Source of the DNA: Butyrivibrio sp.
GTDB taxonomy: Bacteria; Bacillota; Clostridia; Lachnospirales; Lachnospiraceae
Reading direction: 5' to 3'
Assembly (NCBI GenBank): GCA_016291375.1
Contig: JAEEXE010000009.1
Coordinates: 1 to 64,000 of the forward strand
Length of the DNA stretch: 64,000 nt
The translations under genes were made by a program, and so were the position numbers. The notes below the pieces were generated by a model. It did not search any database, had not been told where the DNA came from, and saw nothing but the letters and a program-made list of their open reading frames with translations. This document shows, in pieces, positions 45,701 through 54,200 of the stretch; within the stretch, counting starts at the first letter, position 1; the number at the start of each line of letters is the position of its first letter.

Positions 45701-47230
45701 TTGCAGCGCAACTTTTTTGGACTCTTCATCATAAATAAAATACCTAAGACCCTCATCGCTTTCCATATTGGGAATCCATCTAGCCCAAGAAAAAAGCGGA
45801 ACATCATCTTCGCTCATGATGAAAAACATCTTTGTTTCCTGTTCAAAATGTTGTCCGGCTATGCCTATCATCATATTTTTGGCAAACTGATAAAGTTTAT
45901 TTCTGGTACCAATCACTCCTACAGCATTCGTAGTCGCCAAAGGGAGCTGTATTGGCATATCATCAAGATACTTGTATTTTTTACTCATTTCCTCAGGATA
46001 TTCTTGGAGATTATCCCCAGTGTCTATTGTATCCTGATCCTTAAAAGCTATCTGGTTATAAGCCGGTCTTCTTCCGGTTCCAACCCATATGCTAAGATAA
46101 TCCGCATGTCCTCTTTTCCTTTCAAACAGACGTGCATCAAATCTTTCTATGAACTGAATAACATTATCAAGAGAAGGCATCATCTTTTCACATATGTTTT
46201 GCTCTTCCTCCTGAAGCTTTTGTATCTCTACTTCTTTTCTATCAATGTATTCATTGTATTTTTCAATTCGTTCTATCTTCTGTTTTCTAACGTTTTTCTT
46301 TCCTGTAAAATATGTAACGATCGACATTATGACGCTCATTCCCATACTCGCGCCAAAATAGATCATGTACATTCCGTTAGATCCCATCATGCTTCTTACA
46401 CTTATCATGACTACAAGCATGATCACCATAGGTAGAATACTAGCTATAAGATTGGTATTCCCGTCTGACGGAATTGGCTGTGGTGGCAAAACCTCAACCT
46501 GTGTATCGGGAATGACATATAATTGTCTTGGATTTTTAATAAATAGAGGGTATTTAAAATGATTGCTATGCTGCTTTTTTATGACCCTTTTAAGCGTTGT
46601 CTCAATCTCTGCATCAGTGCATGTGTAAATGCAATCTGATTCAATGTAGAATATTATTCCACATATCCCCACAAAATCCCCTTGAAAAACTTCTACACAT
46701 CCTTCCCTTATAACATATCCATTTACTTCAACTCCATATCTGTAATTTCTCAGATCTAGTTTGTAACATTCTCCTATTCTGTTCAGTAAGATTGTTCCGC
46801 CCTTAAAGTTGTCTTTTTTTATTCGAATGTCGTTATCACTCAAGCTTCCGATTGTAACTTGCTTTCCTTCCGGAATTGCAAGCCCCAGATCATAATTCTC
46901 CTGAGCAAGTTCATAGTCTATTGTGAAATCGATTGAGAGAAATTCTATTCCTGTTTTTTCAAAGGAAATAACTATTCGTTCTCCCAGTTGTAAATTACAT
47001 AACTTATCACCTGAAGATTTACTTGATGATATGCTTGCGTTGTTGCTACAATACGCAACATACCTATCGTCCATCTTTTCTATGTCCACTCTGAATTCTT
47101 CATTAAAGGATTTCTTTGAAAATCTGACATGACAATTCTTCTCAGTTCCGATACTGATCAGCCCCATGCTCTCATCAAAGCGAACTTCTTTATATAAATT
47201 GTCCCCATATATCGTAATTTTGTAATTCAT
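42719..47230 (-). CDS. essC: T7SS ATPase EssC (FtsK/SpoIIIE family)
   Basis: 1503 aa motor of the type VII system. The N-terminal 215 residues hold two FHA-like folds (ISIGTEKNCHVRFS; VTIGSLSDNDIRIK). Two membrane segments lie near 263-310. Three P-loop domains follow: D1 GTTGSGKSELLQTYI near 697 with Walker B LILIVDEFAEL; D2 GSSQTGKTNMLQLII near 1027; D3 GKQHSGRRSF near 1308 with Arg in place of the Walker Lys. Start 2 bp past the YukD-like stop. C-terminal sequences of EssC usually specify substrates, consistent with the module genes downstream. Confidence 0.95.
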   Translation of the reverse strand: MNYKITIYGDNLYKEVRFDESMGLISIGTEKNCHVRFSKKSFNEEFRVDIEKMDDRYVAYCSNNASISSSKSSGDKLCNLQLGERIVISFEKTGIEFLSIDFTIDYELAQENYDLGLAIPEGKQVTIGSLSDNDIRIKKDNFKGGTILLNRIGECYKLDLRNYRYGVEVNGYVIREGCVEVFQGDFVGICGIIFYIESDCIYTCTDAEIETTLKRVIKKQHSNHFKYPLFIKNPRQLYVIPDTQVEVLPPQPIPSDGNTNLIASILPMVIMLVVMISVRSMMGSNGMYMIYFGASMGMSVIMSIVTYFTGKKNVRKQKIERIEKYNEYIDRKEVEIQKLQEEEQNICEKMMPSLDNVIQFIERFDARLFERKRGHADYLSIWVGTGRRPAYNQIAFKDQDTIDTGDNLQEYPEEMSKKYKYLDDMPIQLPLATTNAVGVIGTRNKLYQFAKNMMIGIAGQHFEQETKMFFIMSEDDVPLFSWARWIPNMESDEGLRYFIYDEESKKVALQFLYSELSSRELMDDAAGRPNFVVFVYRSEMISGHPVLKYAERANSLGFSFIFFEEQEEMLHYSVEQKVYLDTRENAGVIQSVQDGMKEQRFAYIHEPQSRVAEAALKLAPVYIDEVSLESSLTKHISLYEIMHIMSAYELDLGKRWRESRIWDSIAAPIGVLASGKTMTLDIHEKYHGPHGLVAGTTGSGKSELLQTYIITLATLFHPYELGFVLIDFKGGGMANQFRNLPHLNGAITNIDGKQIDRSLTSIHAELVKRQMLFAQYDVNRIDDYIKLFRDGVAKTPLPHLILIVDEFAELKTDQPEFMKELISTARIGRSLGVHLILATQKPAGVVNDQIWSNSRFRICLKVQEKTDSNEVLKSPLAAEIREPGRAYLQVGNNEIFELFQSGYSGESSTIKNVDEARAFDICKVDLSGKREVVYEQKPEKVEGGETQLEALIQYIGDYCKKENIAKLSPICMPALEEVIPYNAEILDEDGSDILVPLGIYDDPASQKQGTLSLNLSSGNALIIGSSQTGKTNMLQLIIRGIAERYTPEDARIYILDFGTGFLANYSELKHVGGVVKPADDEKLANLFKLIKKDIEERKEILSKLGLSSFSSYREAGYRELPQEIILIDNYSAFRGECPEYVDQLTVLVREGAAMGVVFVLTSSLSSVFGFRLLACFNNRYSFAVNDKTEMGMVFEHCKLMPDNVPGRMVYQKDRLYYEAQTYLTFDAEKEIERKELITKFIEEVNTRYASSTSAAIPEVPEIVSPEIIASMYEEKPGRYQIPFGVSFNTIKPVTFNMIDNISLAIAGKQHSGRRSFINYWMNYMNDNRENAPVDIYILDDYKGTFRNLEKLEVVKVYTSEEEVFDDAIKEIHSRMEENLKNRTRNDRLAFLLLNSADYYQGLSIRRDMLEIYKRLFNKFKNEKIFMTILDCEVLVGVPGICEFLRLVREEKSAMAFENYSEQHVIDQMTALRKKYHKKIEPGEAYLLENNNFYKLKTVFNKTG

Positions 47231-47232
47231 AA

Positions 47233-47493
47233 TCAGCCATTCCTTCGAGAATAGATAATCTTTGTCCCCTGATACAAACGATATTCTTCTATTGTAGTAT
47301 CGCCTCTTAATAGTGCCGTGGGATTTTCACTTCTTAAATAACAATCCTCAGGATCATTCATTTTAATACCCAAATTAAATCCCTTATTCAGTCCATAGAT
47401 AAGTTCGTTTGCTGATATGTTCACCGGAATCTCTATATCATATTCACTGTTTCTTTCAGGTATGGAAAAAATAACAACAATCTTGTCTTTCAT
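47233..47493 (-). CDS. YukD/EsaB-like ubiquitin-fold protein
   Basis: 86 aa. Pattern IVVIFSIPERNSEYDIEIPVNISANELI, then NPTALLRGDTTIEEYRLYQGTKIIY, matches the beta-grasp T7SS accessory family YukD. It sits immediately upstream of essC with a 2-bp gap. Family members are needed for T7SS function in Bacillus and staphylococci; no conjugation activity is expected. Confidence 0.85.
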   Translation of the reverse strand: MKDKIVVIFSIPERNSEYDIEIPVNISANELIYGLNKGFNLGIKMNDPEDCYLRSENPTALLRGDTTIEEYRLYQGTKIIYSRRNG

Positions 47494-47501
47494 ATTGTTC
47501 C

Positions 47502-48479
47502 TCAGCTTACAGCGGTCGCTGTTCTAACAAAACAGTCTTTGTATTGTCCGGTCGTATCGTATGCTACCTTTTCACATACAGTACAGTTCTCAACCGTTTC
47601 TCCGAGTGCATCTTCTTCATCCGCTCTGTATTTACCGCAAACAAGGAAGCAGCTTTCCGGAGTATATCCCATTGCCTCAATAAAACGTTCTGTCTTTTTA
47701 ACAGAATACTTATCCTGTAGCAAAGTAACTATCGCATTTTCTCCCGGATGTATTCTGAATGCATCTTTGGTTGTTACTTCATCCGGCATTTCGAAAATTA
47801 CATAATCATATATTTTTCTTTTGCAGATCTCACTTGCGATATCCAGCATTATATCCACTGTTATCTGCCAGGATGACAACACTCCTCTCATTTCGGGAAC
47901 ATAATCAAATCCGTTTTTCTCTACCGCCCGAAGTATATAATCTGCGGAAACGGATGCCGGTTTCGTCAATACTCTGATAACCTCATCCGGAAGTGTCTTT
48001 TCTTCATCTATTAAGTATGAAAAGTTTTGTATGTTCTCAGAATTGATATACAATACTTTTCTTCCCATCTCATATAGCACTTTGGCTACACCGATCGCTG
48101 TTGTTGTCTTTCCGCTTCCTCCGGTAATACCGGTTACTTTTATAAGCTTAGAATCATTGAGTCCGTCTGACCTGATGTATTCAATCGGTATGCTTCTAAG
48201 TACCGCTTGTCCGCCACCGTATTTATAGATAAAGCCTTCTGTGTTGTCGTTTCTTTCCGTGATTATCAATCTGGTATCGGCTTTTATCTTTCCGGTATAC
48301 TCGATACATTTTTCATCTACTATAAGAAGATTTACTTTATAATCATAGTTTGCAAACTCAGAGAGAAACTTCATATCCGATATTATGGATATATCTACTT
48401 TCCCGGATAATCCTCCGGCCATTGCGCCCTCGATTATATTCACATATTCTTCATCAAGTGATATCAACAACAACTTCAT
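47502..48479 (-). CDS. TadZ/CpaE-like P-loop ATPase with atypical receiver domain
   Basis: 325 aa. The first 105 residues look like a degenerate response-regulator receiver (MKLLLISLDEEYVNIIEGAM; LLIVDEKC). The ATPase part starts with TGGSGKTTTAIGVAKVLYEMG; the first P-loop Lys of the MinD/ParA deviant motif (KGG) is Thr, as in many TadZ proteins. In pilus systems TadZ/CpaE places the machine at a cell site. Here it is placed between an FHA protein and YukD, so it may position the T7SS (inference). Confidence 0.82.
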   Translation of the reverse strand: MKLLLISLDEEYVNIIEGAMAGGLSGKVDISIISDMKFLSEFANYDYKVNLLIVDEKCIEYTGKIKADTRLIITERNDNTEGFIYKYGGGQAVLRSIPIEYIRSDGLNDSKLIKVTGITGGSGKTTTAIGVAKVLYEMGRKVLYINSENIQNFSYLIDEEKTLPDEVIRVLTKPASVSADYILRAVEKNGFDYVPEMRGVLSSWQITVDIMLDIASEICKRKIYDYVIFEMPDEVTTKDAFRIHPGENAIVTLLQDKYSVKKTERFIEAMGYTPESCFLVCGKYRADEEDALGETVENCTVCEKVAYDTTGQYKDCFVRTATAVS

Positions 48480-48519
48480 ACTTCTCTATCCTTATTAAAT
48501 CGCTTTACTACCGGCGAAA

Positions 48520-49422
48520 TCAATATTCAAAATGAACCGTGAAAGCTATGTCTGCTATTTTCAAAGTATCGTTATCATTTACATCTTGGTAATCATCTGT
48601 CGATACTCTTTCCCCGTTAAGCCAAGTTCCGTTTGTACTTCCAAGGTCTTTTAACTTAATCTGTCCATCGCGTTTTTCTAATATGCAATGTCTACGACTT
48701 ATTGCCTGACTGATATTTACTATTCCGTCACAGCTATTGTCTTTTCCTATTACAAAATCATCAATCGTATCTACAAAGGTAAAATGTCCGCCATTCGATG
48801 AATATTCAAGTACGACATTCTGGACGTTTTTGTTTGTTGTTCGCTTATCTCTTGTATAGGTATAGCTGTCTGCCAGTCTTTCGATAAGCTTCTGGGTCTC
48901 TCTATATCTGTCAAGAACCTCCGACATCTCTGATATTCTCACGCATTCAGTCATTATTCTGCTTACATCGGGATCATCAATTATTCCTTTGCTCACATCA
49001 AAAAACAAAGCTAAAAGTAATTCGGTCCACTCTATTTTTGCTGTGTTAACGTCATTAAAAACTCTGGGGACAACAGCAAACTTTACTGTATCTGTGTTCT
49101 GATCCAAATAAATATGTTCTTTACTTAAATCTATATACTCTAGATCCCAGAATGGACTTCTTTTAACAATACTTATTACATGAATTAGTGATTCAAATAC
49201 TTCTTTTCTCATGTAATTAGAAATGTCCTTTTTTAATGCAAGGTAACTCCCCATTCCATCTACAATATAGACAATTCTATCTTTTCCATTTCTTGTGATC
49301 ATTCTTGCTTTTAGCAAAACATCTTCGTTGGCCTCAATGAGTGTTTTTACTGCAAGCAATGAGTATTTTTCATCACTATCTGGCGTATATGCTATATGCG
49401 ACTGAAATTGTTCTGTTACCAT
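48520..49422 (-). CDS. DUF6382-like protein with C-terminal FHA domain
   Basis: 300 aa, no membrane segment visible. The N-terminal 170 residues (ARMITRNGKDRIVYIVDG, EYIDLSKEHIYLDQNTDTVKFAVVP) resemble DUF6382 and loosely the cytosolic pseudokinase part of EssB/YukC. The FHA domain (about 205-300) has the core phosphothreonine site: FVIGKDNSCDGIV, ISRRHCILEK and LGSTNGTWLNG. It would bind a phospho-Thr partner, perhaps phosphorylated by the kinase in this island. EssB equivalence is inference. Confidence 0.82.
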   Translation of the reverse strand: MVTEQFQSHIAYTPDSDEKYSLLAVKTLIEANEDVLLKARMITRNGKDRIVYIVDGMGSYLALKKDISNYMRKEVFESLIHVISIVKRSPFWDLEYIDLSKEHIYLDQNTDTVKFAVVPRVFNDVNTAKIEWTELLLALFFDVSKGIIDDPDVSRIMTECVRISEMSEVLDRYRETQKLIERLADSYTYTRDKRTTNKNVQNVVLEYSSNGGHFTFVDTIDDFVIGKDNSCDGIVNISQAISRRHCILEKRDGQIKLKDLGSTNGTWLNGERVSTDDYQDVNDNDTLKIADIAFTVHFEY

Positions 49423-49437
49423 TCTTGTTCCCCATTA

Positions 49438-51063
49438 TCACTTCCTGAATTCAAATTCCTCATCAGCAAGTTTTACTATGTCTCCATCATTTAACTGCTG
49501 TGGTGTTCCATTATTTAACTTAGTTCCATTAAGGAATGTTCCATTTGTTGATCCAAGATCCTCAACATAAACTGTGCCGCCGGATGTCTTTATAGCGGCA
49601 TGCTGCCTGCTTATCGCTCCGTTATTTTTTACACAGTAATCAACGTGAGCCGAATCTTTTCCTATTACAAATCTATTCTTGTTGATTATTATGTTTTCAC
49701 CATATGATTTCCGGACCATCGTACCGTATATTCCTTGCGATACAGAACTTGTTCCGCCGGACAGCACAGATGTTTCACCAGATCCCGAAGTACTTAATAC
49801 ACTTGTTCCTTCCGCCGCATCTGATGTCTTTTTCTCAATTTTCTCAGATTTAGCATTGGTTCTCCTATTATCAAATTCTTCTGGAGTTATCTGTTTCTCT
49901 TTTTCCTCTTTTTTGATTCTTCTGCGTTCTTTGAATGACGGCTTGTTTGAGTTCTTTTTAAACAACAGCATCACTGCAACCAGTACAAATGCCACAAGTA
50001 TAAACAGAATAACTATAATTCCCACAAGCCATCCGGGAACTGTTGCCGGCACATATTCAGGTTCAACAGGAATATTCGACATAGCCTTTGACGCCGCGTC
50101 TTTTTCCTTCTCTTCTTCAATTCTTTTCTTCTCTTCAACTGAGATCTTATCGTATTCTAAGCCTAACCCATCTAGAATCTTAACTATAGAATTGGAGCTG
50201 ACAGCGTAGTAATATGTACCTTCTGTCTTATGGCTATTAATGCCTATCATCTCTCCGTTTTCTGTTATAAGTGGTCCGCCGTTATTGTTGGCTGAAATAG
50301 CAGCATTGTGCTCTATCCACTCAACATCACCTTCATTAACTATGTTAGATATTTTTCCTGATGTTCTGTTAACTCTATCATTTGGATAGTATGTTTCATT
50401 TTTTCCAAATTCTATTGCATCAGGAAATCCATAAGCATATACTTCTCCAACCCCCGGAAGATCCCTTCCGTTTTCAGAAAAGAGAATTTTCATGGGTTTT
50501 CTCTGGTTTAACACCTGGGACAATTTGAATACCGCCAGATCAAGTTCTTCACTGCTATTAAGAATCTCGGCTCCGAATACCATATCATTCTGTACAACTA
50601 CTTCATAGCTAAGCTTTTGATTATCCCATTCATCCTTTTTTATCTTTAGTGATTTAAATGTCGAATTTTTTAATTCCTTCGACGGAGTAACTGCATTAAG
50701 TCCTGTAATTACATATTCTGTTCCATCAGCTTTTCCTATAAGAGTTCCCGGTGTACCCTTTATTATGTGTTTTTTATCATCTTTATCTGTTAACACACAA
50801 TTTATCTGTACTACGCTACTCTTCGCTACTTCGAGCCTCTCTTCAAGACTTAGTTCTTTCTCTTCTTCTGACGCCGCTTCGGAAGATTCATCGGAAGCCT
50901 CGCTGGAAGTACTTGATTCCTCAGAACTTACCATACTTCCCGCATCCATGGTTTCTTCAATTTTTTCATTTTCAAGTTCTGAAGCATATGCCGCATTACA
51001 TGGCGAACTAGCTACAAAAATTGAAAGCAATAAACCTGTAAGAAATAGCTTCCTCTTTTTCAT
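49438..51063 (-). CDS. Membrane pseudo-protease (trypsin fold, catalytic residues lost) with FHA domain
   Basis: 541 aa. Signal peptide 1-28, then an acidic Ser/Glu-rich linker, a trypsin/HtrA-like domain (about 73-320), one transmembrane segment (about 341-367) and a cytosolic FHA domain (about 455-541; FVIGKDSAHVDY, SRQHAAIK, LGSTNGTFLNG). The catalytic Asp survives in ELDLAVFKL, but His is replaced by Asn in ITGLNAVTP and Ser by Asn in SANNNGGPL. It should not cleave peptides and may instead act as a structural outside module. It links an outer domain to a phospho-Thr reader inside. Confidence 0.85.
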   Translation of the reverse strand: MKKRKLFLTGLLLSIFVASSPCNAAYASELENEKIEETMDAGSMVSSEESSTSSEASDESSEAASEEEKELSLEERLEVAKSSVVQINCVLTDKDDKKHIIKGTPGTLIGKADGTEYVITGLNAVTPSKELKNSTFKSLKIKKDEWDNQKLSYEVVVQNDMVFGAEILNSSEELDLAVFKLSQVLNQRKPMKILFSENGRDLPGVGEVYAYGFPDAIEFGKNETYYPNDRVNRTSGKISNIVNEGDVEWIEHNAAISANNNGGPLITENGEMIGINSHKTEGTYYYAVSSNSIVKILDGLGLEYDKISVEEKKRIEEEKEKDAASKAMSNIPVEPEYVPATVPGWLVGIIVILFILVAFVLVAVMLLFKKNSNKPSFKERRRIKKEEKEKQITPEEFDNRRTNAKSEKIEKKTSDAAEGTSVLSTSGSGETSVLSGGTSSVSQGIYGTMVRKSYGENIIINKNRFVIGKDSAHVDYCVKNNGAISRQHAAIKTSGGTVYVEDLGSTNGTFLNGTKLNNGTPQQLNDGDIVKLADEEFEFRK

Positions 51064-51236
51064 GTTTTTTACTCCGTCAATTTTTTCTTCTATCTTTGCT
51101 GCGCGCCTGCTTATCCTGCAGTTATTAAGGATTCACCGACATGCGCTTTTCTTACTGCCTTATACTATTAACACAATTTGTTTTTCTATTATGTTGCGCT
51201 TTGTTTCAAAAAATTTGAATTTCTTTTAATTGCTAT

Positions 51237-54200
51237 TTATTTAATCTTTCTTCTGTAAAGCAATACGCCTGCTCCACCAACTGAAACTACAGATGCACCT
51301 GCAAGGATAATGAACAATACTCTCTGCATTACGAAAGGTGAATTGCCCTGTGTATTTTGTCCAAGTCCATCGTTGGGATCAGGACTCTTGACATCTGTCT
51401 TTGTAGATACCAGAACACCTGAGATTACAGAGATTTCTCTGTTACCTGCAAGGTCCTCGGCAATCATTGTGATGGTGTATGCATCGTCTGACTCAGGAAG
51501 AGTGAGGCTCATATCTTCGCCTTTCTCAATAGCGTCCTGATCGTATGTCTTTACCGCCTTGCCGTCTACGTATACTACAAACTTGTCGATTGCCATGTTG
51601 TCGCTGACATCGTAGTTAAAGCTGTGTGATGTCTCTTTGTATACTTCGTTTTCTTTAATTCCGGCTGTAACGATACTTGGAGCAGTCATGTCAACTGCAA
51701 ATGTTACTTCTGCATCTCTTGACTTATTATCCTGTATGTTAGTCGCTTTATCTTCGGTATAAATTGACACTGAGTAACGGCCATCCCTCTTAAAGTTTTT
51801 GTTATATACCGTATACTCGTATGTCTTCCAGGAAGTATCATCTCCCTGCTGGTTTACTCCGTAGCCATCACCATTTTTAAGCTTAGTTAAGTCACCATCG
51901 CGAGTGTAGGAAACGTCCTTTTTGGTGATAGTATCAATGTTGATTTCTGTGACTTTGACGTCTTTAGGCTCGTTTGTATAGTATTTATCATTAAGCGCCT
52001 TTGTAAGGTCTCCAACTACAAAAACCGATCCGTGTCGATTAACAGAGAATATGAGCTGTTCATTTGACTCGTTTCCCGCCTTATCACGGACTTTGGCTTC
52101 CATGATGTATAAGTCGTCCATAGACTTATCATGTGCGAAGTCACTATAACTTACCACGAAACCATCCTCAGTCTGAGAAATGCTGTTTCCAACTGTTACG
52201 ATTCCGTTGTTTGAGCCTCTTAAAGTTACGCTGGAAGCATCAATGTCAATGTACTTATCTCCGTATTTTACGGTAGGTGCAACTTCTGCGTTGTTTGCCG
52301 AGTAGTTTTCTACACCTGAGAAAGTAACTTCAGGCGCGGTCTTGTCTATGATGAATACATCCGAAATGTAGTTCTCTGCTTTGTTACCTGCAAGGTCGGT
52401 ACAGTTAACCACGTAGCCGTATGTTCCGTCCTCATCAAAGGTAATGCGTGCAATGTTCTGATCGTCTGATGAGCTAAAGCCGCCTACTGCAGGAAGTGCT
52501 CCGCCTTCATTAAGAGGCTGTGCAGTAATCTCAACGAGTTTGTCGTCAAAAGAGATCTCTTTAATATTTACAGAAGCTATTCTGGTATCTTTGTAGAAGT
52601 TTCCGTTGGATGCCTCTGCTGCATTATAATTTACCTGTATTTCAGGCGCTGTCTTGTCTATGACAAATTCAGGTTCAGATTGTTTCTCTGACTGGTTGTG
52701 AGCCTTATCCTCACTCTGACAAGAGATTTCATACTGTCCGTCTTTTTCAAAAGTAACGGTACATTTATAAGTAAATGCGCCCTCCTGTGTCCATCCGCTT
52801 ATATCAGCTGTTCCGTATTTCTCCTGTACCTGAAGTCCTGCTGTCTCTTCGTTGAACGTGTAGTCAACTACTGTTACGGTTGCCGTCCTAGTTGCGTTGT
52901 AATACTTTTCGTTCATAGGATCATTATTATCAAAAGAAATGGTTACTTCAGGCTTTGTCGAGTCTACTGTAAACTTAGCGCCTTCTTTCTCTGAATGGTT
53001 TCCTGACATATCGATAGCTTCTACGATTACCTTGTACTCACCGTCACCATCTGTAGTAAATGAATATGTGTGCTCGCTATCTCCGAGGTCACCACTAAAA
53101 TCTGTAAATGGTCCGTATGTGGTCTGAGCTCCACTCTGGTCAGTTTTCTGAATAGTTACCTTAGACGCACTTCTATCAAGCCATTTATCTGTTACCTTAA
53201 CTGTTGCAGTAATATTGTTGTTGTAGAAAGAATCACCGCCTTCCGAAGGAGCATCCTTATCATAAGAGATCTCAACCTCCGGGTCTTTGTTATCAAGAAT
53301 CAAATACTTATAGTATTCTGTTTTTTCATGAGGTTCAGGTGCTTTATCTTTTGCATAAGTCTTTATGATATATTCACCGTCATCACTTGTTCTGAACTTA
53401 TATGTTGCATTGCCCTCGTCTTCCTCTTGAAGCTCTGGTGTAAGGTATGTATATCCGGCTTCTTTTCCCTCAATCGGTTCGAAATTGATTGATTCCTTAT
53501 CAAGGTCTATATCATTTATAGAAACCGTGCCGCTTATCTCTCCGGAGTAGAATTTATAATCTCCCTCTTCCCTCTTTATACCTTCTGTTGAGTAATGGAT
53601 TGATGGAGCCGCTTTGTCTAAAAAGTGAATATTTTCCTTTGACCCTTCACATTCCGCCACATTACCCGCCGCGTCAGAAATGCTTACAACTTTAATAACA
53701 TACTTGTTTTCTTCTCCCTCTTCTACTTCAACAGGATGTCTGAAAATAATGTATTCATCGTTACTATCAGATTTATCTATATCATGAATGTTTAACTCGT
53801 ATTCTTTAGGTTCTTCGTCATTTTTTTTCACGGTATAAGTAATAGAATAGAAACCACTTACCTCTTTTCCATCCTCTTCGTGATCACATTTCGCTGGAAC
53901 CTTAATTAATATGTCGATATTATCATTATGGATGCTGTGCCCATGTTTCTTGCCTTTTTCTTCATACGCATCGCTTGGCTCGGTTTTTATTTCTCCAGCG
54001 GGCGCTGTGTTGTCAATCCAAGCTTCCTTAGTGTCAATCTCTTTGGCCTCTGTGTCTCCCCAGAACAGAATGCTGACTTTATATTCTGTCTTACCTTCAA
54101 CATTGGGAACTGTTATATTCTGGTCAATTTCAAACTTTGCGTTTGTCAGTCGTGACTCAGCAGCCTTTTCACCTTCAATGCCGGTTACTATAATCTTTTG

